Shown here: one piece after another, positions 7,636 to 17,037 of the stretch
Position numbering within the stretch: the stretch's first letter is position 1
Layout: each line of letters opens with the position of its first letter
DNA from: Clostridiales bacterium
GTDB lineage: Bacteria; Bacillota; Clostridia; Christensenellales; UBA1242
NCBI GenBank assembly: GCA_918292005.1
Contig: CAKJZJ010000002.1
Coordinates: 28,423-92,422 of the forward strand
Length of the DNA stretch: 64,000 nt
Direction of reading: 5' to 3'
Made by a program: the position numbers and the translations under genes
Notes under the pieces: model-generated
Seen by the model: only the letters and a program-made list of their open reading frames with translations
Told to the model about the DNA's origin: nothing
The model's database searches: none

Positions 7636-7653
7636 TTCGACAATTTATGACAA
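7636..7653 (-). promoter_or_regulatory. Tandem Spo0A-box-like sites upstream of sigG
   Basis: Reading minus, TTGTCATA (7646-7653) and TTGTCGAA (7636-7643) repeat with a 10-bp period. TTGTCGAA matches the 0A box core TGTCGAA exactly. Located between sigE and sigG. Confidence 0.5.
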
Positions 7654-7687
7654 TAATGTATAACTTTTTGTCATATGTATATGTATA

Positions 7688-8398
7688 TTATGCCAATTTG
7701 CTTATTTCTTTTCGAATACGTACAACTATCTTTTTTTCAAGTCTACTGATATAACTTTGACTAATCCCCATACTGTCTGCTACTTCTTTTTGGGTAAGCT
7801 CGTCACCACCAGTGAGACCAAATCTCATTATCATTATTTCCTTTTCTCTCACGCCCAAACTATTGATTATATTCCACAGTACCTGTTTTTCGGTACTACG
7901 TTCCATATCTTCCTGTGGAGTATTATTTTCGTCAGGCAATAGATCATTGAGTACCAATTCATTACCATCACCATCTACATTCAATGGCTCGTCCAAAGAT
8001 ATTGTATTTTTCTGTTTACTTATTTTACGCAGATACATTAGTATTTCGTTTTCAATACATTTGCTAGCATAGGTGGCAATTTTTATATTTTTATCTGACT
8101 TATACGAATTGACTGCTTTGATAAGTCCCAGACTCCCTATACTTATTAGATCTTCTACATCTATATCGGGACTAGCGAATCGTTTTGCCACATATACTAC
8201 AAGCCTCAGATTGTGTTCTATTAATTTTTGTTTGCAATAGTCATCGCCTTTTTCTAGACCTGCTATATACACCTTTTCGTCTTCTTCAGATAGTGTCTCT
8301 GGTAGGGCTTCACCAGAGCCCAAAAACATCAACATTTCATCATCAAAATTGCAGAATTCTCTTAATGCCATTTTAAATAATTTTATTAGACTACTCAT
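7688..8398 (-). CDS. sigE: Mother-cell sigma factor E precursor (pro-sigma-E)
   Basis: 236 residues. N-terminal pro-sequence of about 25 residues, then LGSGEALPETLSEEDE matching the start of mature sigma-E; region 2 VEDLISIGSLGLIKAVNSY and IATYASKCIENEILMYLRK; region 4 ELTQKEVADSMGISQSYISRLEK. Made inactive and processed by SpoIIGA, whose gene overlaps it by 4 bp (ATGA). Controls the first mother-cell regulon. The pro-sequence is shorter and less basic than in Bacillus. Confidence 0.96.
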   Translation of the reverse strand: MSSLIKLFKMALREFCNFDDEMLMFLGSGEALPETLSEEDEKVYIAGLEKGDDYCKQKLIEHNLRLVVYVAKRFASPDIDVEDLISIGSLGLIKAVNSYKSDKNIKIATYASKCIENEILMYLRKISKQKNTISLDEPLNVDGDGNELVLNDLLPDENNTPQEDMERSTEKQVLWNIINSLGVREKEIMIMRFGLTGGDELTQKEVADSMGISQSYISRLEKKIVVRIRKEISKLA

Positions 8399-9234
8399 TT
8401 TATACCCCCTAAAATGTCTTTGTGTAATATTACATCAAAATTTCCAAAATCTTTGTACGTTATGGCCAGATATGGATTGTGTATAGTAATATCATTAATC
8501 CTAATAGCATCTATCATACAAGAAAGATATTTCTTGCTACCACCGATAGAATCGATACTAATATATTTCATGTTTTTTAGCATTATATTTTCTTTGCCAC
8601 TTAATAAGTCTACAATACTAATATCGTTATGCAATTTTTGAAATAAATTAATGCTCACTATAGACACACCATTATTACTATTTTCTACGCAATTACCACT
8701 ATCATAGTAGCCTATCGCCTTTACTTTTTGACCATTATCAATGAGTTCTATATTATATAAATACTTTTGTTTTTTTATGTTTTTATATATGTAGACAATA
8801 CACATTTTTATGAGCCACATTACACCATACAATACCAGAATAACTATCGACATTGGTAATTCCGTATCAAATATAAATAGCGCATTATTCTGCGTCTTTA
8901 ATCCAAAACCAATGAGTATGCCATAGCACAAACCTGCAATCAAACTAGTGAATAAAATGCTTACAAATATATGTATTATATATTCCCCTATACTCCTATA
9001 TTTTTTTAATACCAAAGTCATTAATAAAAAGGCAAAAAGTTTGTACAGGATAAGTACGCTATTTGCATATAAGTACACATATGGGACAATGAGTGCAGAT
9101 ATGATGCTTATAGCAAAAAATGCTAGTCGCCTATACCTATTAGGTCTCAGGGACATAGTCCATCTCATCATAGACAATATATAAATATCTATCAAAACAT
9201 TATCCAAAATTACATATTCTATATATAATTCCAT
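8395..9234 (-). CDS. spoIIGA: Pro-sigma-E processing peptidase SpoIIGA
   Basis: 279 residues from the ATG at 9234 (MELYIEYVILDNVLIDIYIL), which aligns with the known SpoIIGA start; a 15-residue upstream extension is disfavoured because GGTGG precedes this ATG. Five hydrophobic helices in the first half anchor it in the septal membrane; the C-terminal half contains GYYDSGNCV, the aspartic-protease DSG/DTG motif. It cleaves pro-sigma-E after a signal from the forespore. Overlap with sigE implies coupled translation. Confidence 0.93.
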   Translation of the reverse strand: MELYIEYVILDNVLIDIYILSMMRWTMSLRPNRYRRLAFFAISIISALIVPYVYLYANSVLILYKLFAFLLMTLVLKKYRSIGEYIIHIFVSILFTSLIAGLCYGILIGFGLKTQNNALFIFDTELPMSIVILVLYGVMWLIKMCIVYIYKNIKKQKYLYNIELIDNGQKVKAIGYYDSGNCVENSNNGVSIVSINLFQKLHNDISIVDLLSGKENIMLKNMKYISIDSIGGSKKYLSCMIDAIRINDITIHNPYLAITYKDFGNFDVILHKDILGGIK

Positions 9235-9310
9235 ACACCACCACTTATACACTAGTAGCATAACATAATATATTCCCAAGCATAATTTATTAGCAGGTGG
9301 ATATTGGGCA

Positions 9311-9346
9311 AAAAAAAGAGAATAAACACATAAAATGTTTATTCTC
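9311..9346 (-). terminator. Terminator of ftsA-ftsZ
   Basis: GAGAATAAACA/TGTTTATTCTC perfect stem with eight T following on minus, between ftsZ and spoIIGA. Confidence 0.9.
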
Positions 9347-9361
9347 CAGTATTATTAATTA

Positions 9362-10561
9362 TTAAAATCTAGATTTCAATTTTTTAATAAACGATGGAAT
9401 ATCGCTATCATTGATCTCTATTCTGCTACTAGGATTCTCTACAGGCTCTGTACCATCTTCTTCGGTAGTTGTTTGAGTCATAATAGGAGATTGTGGAGTC
9501 TCAATAGGCTCACTATTGTCATCTACTAATTGAACGTTGGTAACAATATTCCTTTTTACTTCTTGTTTTACATCTTCAGAAGACAATGCCGAACCAGTAA
9601 ATCCGGTAGCAATAACTGTAATCTCTACTTCATCTTCCATCTTAGGATCTACACCATTACCGAAAATGATATTACATGTAGGATCTACTACTTCTTTTAC
9701 TAGGTCAGCAGACTCATATACTTCGTCTAGAGTCAAGTTTGGAGAGCCTTTGATGTACAGAATGATACCAGTTGCACCCTCTATGGTAGTCTCTAGCAAA
9801 GGACTAGATACAGCCTGTCTAACAGCCTCTATAGTTCTATTTTCGCCCTTACCACGACCTAAACCCATATGTGCTAGACCCTTATTTTTCATAATAGTCT
9901 TGATATCGGCGAAGTCTAGATTTATCATACCAGGATTAACAATCAAATCAGATATACCCTGAATACCCTGACGTAATACATCATCAGCAGTTTTAAATGC
10001 TTCGATAATAGGTGTGTTTTTAGGTACAATTGTTAGAAGTTTATCATTAGGAATAACTACTAGAGTATCTACTACACCCTTTAGTTCTTTTATACCCCTT
10101 TCGGCATTTTCCATTCTCTTTCTGCCTTCGAATCTGAAAGGCTTGGTAACAACGGCGATTGTGAGTATTCCCATTTCTTTTGCGATACTAGCAACTACAG
10201 GCGCTGCACCTGTACCTGTACCACCACCCATACCAGCAGTTACGAATACTAGGTCGGTGTCTTTCAATATCTCTTCGAGCAATTCTCTGCTCTCTTCGGC
10301 TGCCTTTTTACCTATCTCTGGATCGGCACCAGCACCCAAACCCCTAGTTAATTGCTCACCTATCTGTAGTCTGCTAGGAGCCTTGCTCATTAATAATGCC
10401 TGTTTATCTGTATTAATAGCCACAAATTGTGCACTAGTAATACCTGCATATATCATTCTATTTACGGCATTATTACCACCGCCACCTATACCTATTACTT
10501 TGATTTTACAGATTGGGGAATCTTCTTCTGTTTCTTGATTATTATCAAATGAAATATCCAT
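9362..10561 (-). CDS. ftsZ: Cell division GTPase FtsZ
   Basis: 399 residues. Tubulin-fold GTPase that forms the cytokinetic ring. Nucleotide-binding [13 protein letters not shown] near residue 24, tubulin signature [10 protein letters not shown] near 117, the T7 loop [11 protein letters not shown], then an acidic/Thr-rich linker (about 325-385) and the conserved tail [13 protein letters not shown] that binds FtsA, SepF and others. AGGAG before the ATG. Nine bases separate it from ftsA upstream, and it ends at its own terminator. Confidence 0.98.
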   Translation of the reverse strand: MDISFDNNQETEEDSPICKIKVIGIGGGGNNAVNRMIYAGITSAQFVAINTDKQALLMSKAPSRLQIGEQLTRGLGAGADPEIGKKAAEESRELLEEILKDTDLVFVTAGMGGGTGTGAAPVVASIAKEMGILTIAVVTKPFRFEGRKRMENAERGIKELKGVVDTLVVIPNDKLLTIVPKNTPIIEAFKTADDVLRQGIQGISDLIVNPGMINLDFADIKTIMKNKGLAHMGLGRGKGENRTIEAVRQAVSSPLLETTIEGATGIILYIKGSPNLTLDEVYESADLVKEVVDPTCNIIFGNGVDPKMEDEVEITVIATGFTGSALSSEDVKQEVKRNIVTNVQLVDDNSEPIETPQSPIMTQTTTEEDGTEPVENPSSRIEINDSDIPSFIKKLKSRF

Positions 10562-10570
10562 AATTATCTC

Positions 10571-11689
10571 CTATTTATATAAATTAATAGCCATATTAAG
10601 TAAACTAATTGAACTAGACAAATCTGGTTTGCGATACAGTAATGCTCTAGGTGCTACGAAAATCACTTCTCTATCAAATACTCTCCTAAAGTAATCGCTA
10701 ATACCCTCTATATAGTTTAGTCCACCACCAGTTAGATATATTGGTATATAATCTGGTAATTGAACTTTGAAACTAGCCAAACACTTTTTTATCATCTCTA
10801 CTATTTGGTCTACACGACTGAGTATTATCTCATTCACAGCACCAATGCTATATTTTTTACCATTCACTTCGTAATTATCATCTGCACCAGATAGTGTTAC
10901 CACAGCCTGACCTTTGAGTGCTTCTGCTTCTTCAAAAGGCAAATCCAGCGCCTTACATATATCAGCCGTAATAAACCCGCCACCTAGAGAGAAACTCTTT
11001 AATTCTTGCAAACCATCACCCATTATTTGAGCTACACTGGTCGTAATATGACCACAGTCTACAAGTATTGCACCCTCATTCCTTTTATGTTCATCTATTA
11101 GATAAACACTCTCAGCAAGGGTATTAGATAGGTAATCAAAGTCTCTAATGCCTAGATTTTCAAAAATACCATTGATGAGTATTTTAAATTTATTCTCTAC
11201 CAAAATATAACTAGTCTTTGCCTGTAATTTAGTCGCCACCATTCCTATAGGATCATTGGTCCTATTGTCGTCATTAATGACATAGAAAAGTGGTGCTTTA
11301 TTCACAATGGTATGTGTATTATATGGATTGTTCTCCATGTCTTCCATAAATAGACTATCTACAATTTTGGCCGTTATTTTGGTCTTTTTAGCAAATGTCC
11401 TAGTAAGCATCGTATCGTAAACAAAGCAAAATTCTGCAGGCACACCCACATATACATTGTCTAGTCTACAATGCAATTCGCCTTCCACTTCGTCAATAGC
11501 CTTTTTCAAAGCATCTTGCAGAGCATTGGGCTCTATGAATTGACCATTGGCAAAGCCATCATATCCACTATCTGCACTCGCTAGCAATCTGAAACTTTTA
11601 TTAACTTCTTTTACTCCCGCCAGAACCGTAATTCTAGAAGAACCGAAGTCTATAGCGGTCACCATATTCTTAATAGCCATATTCACCAT
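10571..11689 (-). CDS. ftsA: Cell division protein FtsA, short form
   Basis: 372 residues, about 50-70 shorter than E. coli or Bacillus FtsA. Actin-like fold: phosphate-1 loop AIDFGSSRITVLAG, AILVDCGHITTSVA, and TGGGLNYIEGISDYF. The chain ends soon after the core (LLNMAINLYK) without the linker and amphipathic membrane-targeting helix of typical FtsA, although the final 12 residues are weakly amphipathic. FtsA links FtsZ to the membrane; another anchor such as SepF may compensate. Starts with weak ribosome sites; in-frame ATGs lie at codons 4 and 9. Cotranscribed with ftsZ. Confidence 0.93.
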   Translation of the reverse strand: MVNMAIKNMVTAIDFGSSRITVLAGVKEVNKSFRLLASADSGYDGFANGQFIEPNALQDALKKAIDEVEGELHCRLDNVYVGVPAEFCFVYDTMLTRTFAKKTKITAKIVDSLFMEDMENNPYNTHTIVNKAPLFYVINDDNRTNDPIGMVATKLQAKTSYILVENKFKILINGIFENLGIRDFDYLSNTLAESVYLIDEHKRNEGAILVDCGHITTSVAQIMGDGLQELKSFSLGGGFITADICKALDLPFEEAEALKGQAVVTLSGADDNYEVNGKKYSIGAVNEIILSRVDQIVEMIKKCLASFKVQLPDYIPIYLTGGGLNYIEGISDYFRRVFDREVIFVAPRALLYRKPDLSSSISLLNMAINLYK

Positions 11690-11718
11690 ACTTATAGTTA
11701 TTTTCTGCTTACATTTAA

Positions 11719-11747
11719 AGTATATAATTATTAATTTTTATTGTCAA
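11719..11747 (-). promoter_or_regulatory. Promoter of ftsA-ftsZ
   Basis: TTGACA (11742-11747), 17 bp, TATACT (11719-11724) on minus, 30 bp before ftsA. Confidence 0.8.
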
Positions 11748-11804
11748 ATTTATTTCTACTAATTTATGAATAGTCGATATTCAATAGGTTTTTTCCTATA
11801 AGTC

Positions 11805-11829
11805 AAAAAAGTGTGCAACTAGCACACTC
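11805..11829 (-). terminator. Terminator of ftsQ
   Basis: GTGTGC/GCACAC hairpin overlapping the ftsQ end, followed by six T on minus. Confidence 0.8.
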
Positions 11830-12637
11830 ATTCTACATAATATCTAGCAAGTACTTTACCCATTGTTTCATTATACCATGCTTCGATTGTACCATCTACA
11901 ACTCCGTCTTGATGTTTTTCATTGTACAAGCCCAGAGCCAATAAAAATTTATCTGTAGTATAATCTTCGGCATTCTTTAATCTCATCAGCATGCCATTCC
12001 TAGTCTGTAAATTAATTTCACTATTATTATCGCCACTAGCAACTATATTAATGTGCTTGAAGACACCCTTTGAGGTCGTTGGCATATAATTCGATTCACG
12101 CAAAGTATAGGACAAATTATCTAGTATTTTAGCCACTCTATCTGCTTTCACCATTTCCCCTAGTACAAAATTATCGGCAGAAATAGCAAAACCATCAAAT
12201 TTGACTCTAATAGGTCTAGCACCTAGATCCAAATCACTTTCTGCAAAAATAGAACTATTACTAATACGCAAAACTTTGCCCGTCTCATCTAGAACTGCAT
12301 ATTTACCATCACCGATATCTACAGCATACATAGGCTCACGTTCGGCACAATGCAATACAATTCTATTAGGGAATTTTGTCTCAATGCTAACTACATTGAT
12401 ATAATAGTACTTTTTCTCCAATTTCTCGGTAATGATGCCCTTTTTTACCAAAAAAATACTGCCACCCTTTCCTACCGAATCGACTATATCATAATCTTTA
12501 TAGTTTCTCATTTCATTTTTGGTTGTGAGCCAATTAATATCTACAGTTTGCAAAGTAAAAATAGTGCTGTTGAGAACCACCAGTACTGTAAGCACCGACA
12601 ATATTGTTATAAACACAATCAGTTTTTTACTTTTCAT
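11828..12637 (-). CDS. ftsQ: Cell division protein FtsQ/DivIB
   Basis: 269 residues from the ATG at 12637 (MKSKKLIVF). An upstream frame extends to 12718, but that extension overlaps the murA terminator, so it cannot be the usual start. One transmembrane helix (residues about 5-25) is followed by the POTRA-like segment (VDINWL, GGSIFLVKK, VVSIETKFPNRIVLHCAEREPMYAV) and a beta domain. It works with FtsL and the septal PBP in the divisome. Ribosome site is weak (TTTGGG). Confidence 0.88.
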   Translation of the reverse strand: MKSKKLIVFITILSVLTVLVVLNSTIFTLQTVDINWLTTKNEMRNYKDYDIVDSVGKGGSIFLVKKGIITEKLEKKYYYINVVSIETKFPNRIVLHCAEREPMYAVDIGDGKYAVLDETGKVLRISNSSIFAESDLDLGARPIRVKFDGFAISADNFVLGEMVKADRVAKILDNLSYTLRESNYMPTTSKGVFKHINIVASGDNNSEINLQTRNGMLMRLKNAEDYTTDKFLLALGLYNEKHQDGVVDGTIEAWYNETMGKVLARYYVE

Positions 12638-12670
12638 CACAAACCCAAATTCTATTAATAGATGACGCAC

Positions 12671-12700
12671 AAAAAATGTGTAAGTCAACTTACTTACACA
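12671..12700 (-). terminator. Terminator of murA
   Basis: TGTGTAAG/CTTACACA stem then six T on minus; lies inside the apparent 5' extension of ftsQ. Confidence 0.85.
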
Positions 12701-12745
12701 TATTCTAGCAAAAATCAAACGATTTCACAACAAATTTTGATACTA

Positions 12746-14002
12746 CTATTTATTTATTCTCTTGATTTCAGCCCCTAATTTACAAAAATCATCTTCTATT
12801 GACAGATATCCACGATCAATATGATACACATCTTCTATGGTTGTATAGCCATCGGCCGTTAGTCCTGCCAGCACCAGCCCAGCACCACCACGCAAATCAG
12901 TCGCTGTAACATTGGCACCATATAATTTTGGCACTCCATTAATTATAGCCATTCTATCATTAATCCTAATATTTGCGCCCATTTTTATGAGTTCATTACA
13001 TATTTTATACCTACTTTCGTACAGGTTTTCTACTATCACACTAGTACCCCTGCTAATCGTCTGCAAGGCAAGTATCTGACTCTGCAAATCGGTAGGAAAC
13101 CCGGGATAAGGCTGAGTAACAATATTACTAATGCTTTTTGGTTTTGATTTCATAGATAGATACAGTCTATCTTTTTTAGACCTAATATTCAATCCACACG
13201 ATTTGAGTTTGTCAATTAAGGCTAAATTGTGGGATTTTTCACAATTTTTTAATTCAATACCACCACCACACATAGCACATGCTATCATGTATGTACCAGC
13301 AACTATTCTATCTGGAATCGCCGTATATTCTACATCATGAAAATTTTCTACACCAGTAATACTAATGATGCTACTACCTGCACCAGAAACCCTACCACCA
13401 CATGCATTGATAAAGTTTTGTAAATCTTCTATCTCAGGCTCTCTAGCACAATTATATATGGTAGTGGTACCTTTGAGTCCCACTGATGCCATCATAATAT
13501 TCTCTGTAGCTCCCACACTAGGGAAATCTAGATGCACATCACCCGAACGCATGTTGGAGCCATCACAATATATGTATCCATGTCTTTCTTCTATTTTTAC
13601 ATTTAGACTCTTTAAACCCTTAATATGTAAATCTATCGGTCTATTCCCAATATTACAGCCACCAGGATATGCCACTTTTGCCCTTCTAAAACGGCTAAGC
13701 AAAGGCCCTAACATAAATATACTAGAACGTACTTTTTTGGTAAATTCTTCACGAACTTCGTATTTATCTGCGAGTACAGTATCCACTACCAGATCATCTC
13801 CAATAAGTGTAACAATACACCCCAGACTCTCCAGTATTTTAATCATATACGAGACATCAGTAAACATCGCTACTCTATGTAAAACTATCACCCTAGCAGT
13901 AAGGAGCCCACACGAGAGTATTGGCAATAATGCATTTTTTGCAGTAACAATATCAATATCTCCATGTAATTCCTTGCCACCTAATACATATAAAGTTTCC
14001 AT
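12746..14002 (-). CDS. murA: UDP-N-acetylglucosamine 1-carboxyvinyltransferase
   Basis: 418 residues from the ATG at 14002; a GTG two codons upstream is possible but GAGGG is better spaced for the ATG. MurA transfers enolpyruvate from PEP to UDP-GlcNAc, the first committed step of peptidoglycan synthesis. Visible: AKNALLPIL near the N-terminus, YPGGCNIGNRPIDLHIKGL with the fosfomycin-target Cys, and TDLRGGAGLVLAGL near the C-terminus. It stands between ftsQ and the accessory region, where ftsW or murG would normally be nearby. Confidence 0.97.
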   Translation of the reverse strand: METLYVLGGKELHGDIDIVTAKNALLPILSCGLLTARVIVLHRVAMFTDVSYMIKILESLGCIVTLIGDDLVVDTVLADKYEVREEFTKKVRSSIFMLGPLLSRFRRAKVAYPGGCNIGNRPIDLHIKGLKSLNVKIEERHGYIYCDGSNMRSGDVHLDFPSVGATENIMMASVGLKGTTTIYNCAREPEIEDLQNFINACGGRVSGAGSSIISITGVENFHDVEYTAIPDRIVAGTYMIACAMCGGGIELKNCEKSHNLALIDKLKSCGLNIRSKKDRLYLSMKSKPKSISNIVTQPYPGFPTDLQSQILALQTISRGTSVIVENLYESRYKICNELIKMGANIRINDRMAIINGVPKLYGANVTATDLRGGAGLVLAGLTADGYTTIEDVYHIDRGYLSIEDDFCKLGAEIKRINK

Positions 14003-14152
14003 ACTCACACCCTCATAGCCTATTTATCTTCGACCTATGCTACTTCATAATATGGACTATGCCTATAATATGTGAATATTCGCCACTTTCACACCCCCTA
14101 CATGTAATTATATGAAATGTAGGAATATAAAGTTAATACCACATCTCTCGTA

Positions 14153-14181
14153 TTGACATAAAATAATAAATAGAATAAAAT
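14153..14181 (+). promoter_or_regulatory. Promoter placing the start point at the ATG (leaderless candidate)
   Basis: TTGACA (14153-14158), 17 bp, TAAAAT (14176-14181), then six bases and ATG. No Shine-Dalgarno is possible. Confidence 0.75.
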
Positions 14182-14187
14182 AAAAAC

Positions 14188-15216
14188 ATGGAAACTAATA
14201 GGCAAAAAGCAAAATCATACGTAATAATAGCACAAGGTGGTCATTGTGGAAATGGCTATTTTATCCCAATGATATCATGGTGTAGAGCACAAAGTCCCAA
14301 AGAAGCCAGTGAAAAAATTATTGACCTGGCTCGTGTAAAGAAAGATAAAAAACACGCTATCATGTATGTAGATCAAATAACCACTATGGAAGGTCTACTA
14401 ATCGAATTTATCAATAACTACGATACATATCTCACAGCATCAAATATTGACAATGAACTAGACAGTCGCAGACTAAACATACCCTACATGGTAGAAATAT
14501 ACAATAACATTCAGAATGGTCACCAAAAAAATCAGTCTAGATACTCAAATATAGACCACATTATTACCAGAAACTCTTTTTCTGAAGATTATCCAATACA
14601 GAGACACATTGCTCCCTATTACGATGGGAATAAATATGTATATGACAAAACTATAGATATGCACGAATTACTACGCGACTTTTTTACAGTATCAGTAAAA
14701 AATATAGCCATGAAAAAACTAGCATATATCTCCGAATTAAAAGAAAAATATGATAAAAAACTCGCAGATAAATCAGAAATAATGGAATATAGCATTATGA
14801 AACGTGAATTCGAAGTGCATCTGCTACAATTTCTAATGGTATATTACAAATTATTCGGAAAGAACAACCCATTGGGAATAACACACGATCGTAGCACACA
14901 CAGTATGCATTTTAGCATTGATGGAAAACCTGTTTCTATTGAAATTCCACAATTTCCATTCCATGGCAGAAGTTCACTTAATTGCCAAGCACACGAGAAT
15001 TTCTCATACTACAAAAACAAGTCGGGAGAAAATAAAAATCTAGAAGAATTGATAATAGATGCAAATGTCCAACCTATATATGCAGAAACCACTCAAACAT
15101 CTGATGATAATACAGTAGAAGAAACATCTTATCCACGTCCAAGCCAAACAGAAAAATTCTATAATAAATTTCAAAAATATTTAGACATTAAAAATAGTCA
15201 CGAAAGAGAAAGATAA
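14188..15216 (+). CDS. Hypothetical protein, probably leaderless mRNA
   Basis: 342 residues, no signal peptide or membrane segment, no family recognised. The N-terminal 70 residues (YVIIAQGGHCGNGYFIPMISW) look like a compact alpha/beta module; residues about 170-225 are strongly helical and charged; the last 45 are polar and probably disordered. The promoter leaves no room for a ribosome site. It reads opposite to the division cluster beside murA and begins the accessory block. Confidence 0.7.
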   Translation: METNRQKAKSYVIIAQGGHCGNGYFIPMISWCRAQSPKEASEKIIDLARVKKDKKHAIMYVDQITTMEGLLIEFINNYDTYLTASNIDNELDSRRLNIPYMVEIYNNIQNGHQKNQSRYSNIDHIITRNSFSEDYPIQRHIAPYYDGNKYVYDKTIDMHELLRDFFTVSVKNIAMKKLAYISELKEKYDKKLADKSEIMEYSIMKREFEVHLLQFLMVYYKLFGKNNPLGITHDRSTHSMHFSIDGKPVSIEIPQFPFHGRSSLNCQAHENFSYYKNKSGENKNLEELIIDANVQPIYAETTQTSDDNTVEETSYPRPSQTEKFYNKFQKYLDIKNSHERER

Positions 15217-15243
15217 AAAAAGAGTCACTTTGACTCTTTTTTA
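15215..15243. terminator. Bidirectional terminator
   Basis: AGAGTCA/TGACTCT stem with A and T tracts on both sides, between two convergent genes. Confidence 0.9.
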
Positions 15244-16851
15244 ATTCTCCAAATAGTCTACAAATGCAGAGATACAAGCCTTTAATTCTAATTCATTAGC
15301 CTTGCCTTCTCTCACATTGATATTAACCGAATTACAATACATTTTCAGATATGCATTTCTAACTATTCTACTATAGATAATGTCACATTTTTCTTGAGTA
15401 GAATAATCATCTGTACCAAACAACTTTTCGGAGAACATCTGCAATCTTTTCGATTGTGTCAAACCATCATAATAATCATATATTGCCTGTGAAATAGACC
15501 TTTCATTGTATGGCATATTGTAATAAACAGTAATAATATTAACTGCATCTATATCTGCTAATAAATCGTCCGAATCAAAGCAACTACCCCTTTTATTAAA
15601 TTTAGATAAAACTAATGCCTGCAATTCTTCCAGAGTGGTAGTTTTGCCTGCTATCTCGGCAGTTAATTGACACAAATCTCCACCCCAACCGCCTAGGTCG
15701 CCTTCGTTTTTACCTACCAATATAGCACTCATTGTAGCAAACATATGTACAAAATCAATTCCCTGTCCAGTTACCACATCTGTCATACTACCTTTTGAAC
15801 GTAAATAAGTTACATCATGATTGCCCTGGTTGTTTTTAATATAATTTGGAAAATCACTTTCCAATTCACCACCTACAATCTCCCATTTGTAACCTTTATA
15901 TTTAGCAGACCTAACATATATCACCGTTCTCTGATTATATCTAGAGCTATTGTATTGCTTGGATAAATTCTCAATGATTCTAATATCGCTAATAATATTC
16001 TCCAAATCTATTTGAGCTTGAGTCTTTAATTGTGGGATTATTGTACCAACACACAATCTCAATCCACAATCTACACAATATTCATCACCTGTATATCCAG
16101 TAGATGTATATGTAGGAGCAAGTGCATTTCTCATCTCTGTATGTAAATGACCAGTAGCAGGAATGTTTTCACCTAAATTTATAATCTGACCACAATCATT
16201 ACAAATCGTATCACCAGTATAACCTGCTGTAATACATGTAGGATTTACCCTACCTGTGATAGATAGATGTGTATGTCCTAGTGGTAATGTAATAAATCCA
16301 CGATTAATTAGATGCCTACAACTTTTGCAATAAACGTCACCTGTATATCCCGTTTCTGTACATGTTGCTACCCTAGTATTAACGTAGTACATATAATTAC
16401 CATCTGCGATATCCATGGTAACATCATCATCGGATAGAATAGCATTACAATATTGGCATTGTTTTTTGATTATTGGCTGATATACATAAGAGCCATCATC
16501 TATATAATCATCTGCACCATTATCTTCTGGTACATCGTCTGTATTAGGTGTATTGTCATTCACAATTTCTTCGTCTATCGAAATATCAATATCAGCAGAA
16601 TCGTTATCATTACCATCAGAATCTACCACTTGCTCAGCGTCATCACTAGATGAATCAAAAGTATAATCGCTGGAATCTCTAGAAACATTAATACTACTGC
16701 CAACCATGTCGCTATCGTTTCTCAGTAATATAAAATCGTAACCTTTGATAATATCGTATTTAAGATCTAATACTACAGCCACACCAAAGAAAACAATGAT
16801 GGTTAATACAACATTGATTAATGTTCTGAAAAATATCATGGACTTTTTCAT
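15241..16851 (-). CDS. Membrane-anchored protein with three TGYTGD/CxxC repeats
   Basis: 536 residues from the ATG at 16851 (AGGAG before it; an upstream frame start at 16893 has none). A basic N-terminus and one membrane helix (about 7-30), an acidic Asp/Ser linker (about 45-125), a CQYC pair near 132, then three repeats of about 40 residues each with T-x2-GYTGD-x2-C-x2-C (about 163-194, 204-236, 244-276), of a kind seen in extracellular clostridial proteins. The C-terminal 250 residues (with DFVHMFATMSAI and GGWGGDLCQL) form a domain I do not recognise. Likely surface exposed. Confidence 0.75.
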   Translation of the reverse strand: MKKSMIFFRTLINVVLTIIVFFGVAVVLDLKYDIIKGYDFILLRNDSDMVGSSINVSRDSSDYTFDSSSDDAEQVVDSDGNDNDSADIDISIDEEIVNDNTPNTDDVPEDNGADDYIDDGSYVYQPIIKKQCQYCNAILSDDDVTMDIADGNYMYYVNTRVATCTETGYTGDVYCKSCRHLINRGFITLPLGHTHLSITGRVNPTCITAGYTGDTICNDCGQIINLGENIPATGHLHTEMRNALAPTYTSTGYTGDEYCVDCGLRLCVGTIIPQLKTQAQIDLENIISDIRIIENLSKQYNSSRYNQRTVIYVRSAKYKGYKWEIVGGELESDFPNYIKNNQGNHDVTYLRSKGSMTDVVTGQGIDFVHMFATMSAILVGKNEGDLGGWGGDLCQLTAEIAGKTTTLEELQALVLSKFNKRGSCFDSDDLLADIDAVNIITVYYNMPYNERSISQAIYDYYDGLTQSKRLQMFSEKLFGTDDYSTQEKCDIIYSRIVRNAYLKMYCNSVNINVREGKANELELKACISAFVDYLEN

Positions 16852-16981
16852 ACTAATTCTCCTTTTTATAGTGTAGTCAAACATAGTCATCACATCTTTA
16901 TTAGTATATTATATCACAACAGAACATGAATTTCAATATCAAATCAAAAATTTTATATAAAACAAGTTTTATATAAAAAAC

Positions 16982-17008
16982 AAAAAATGGGGTGGCAAAA
17001 CCACCCCA
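16982..17008 (-). terminator. Terminator of the acetyltransferase operon
   Basis: GGGGTGG/CCACCCC stem followed by ATTTTTTG on minus. Confidence 0.9.
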
Positions 17009-17037
17009 AATGACACTATTAATAAACGTATAATATC

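Noticed and set aside
9537-10538. Long plus-strand frames opposite ftsZ
   Set aside because: Antisense shadows of a highly conserved gene; no ribosome sites.
12638-12718. 27-codon N-terminal extension of ftsQ
   Set aside because: It overlaps the murA terminator; the start at 12637 gives the expected short cytosolic tail.
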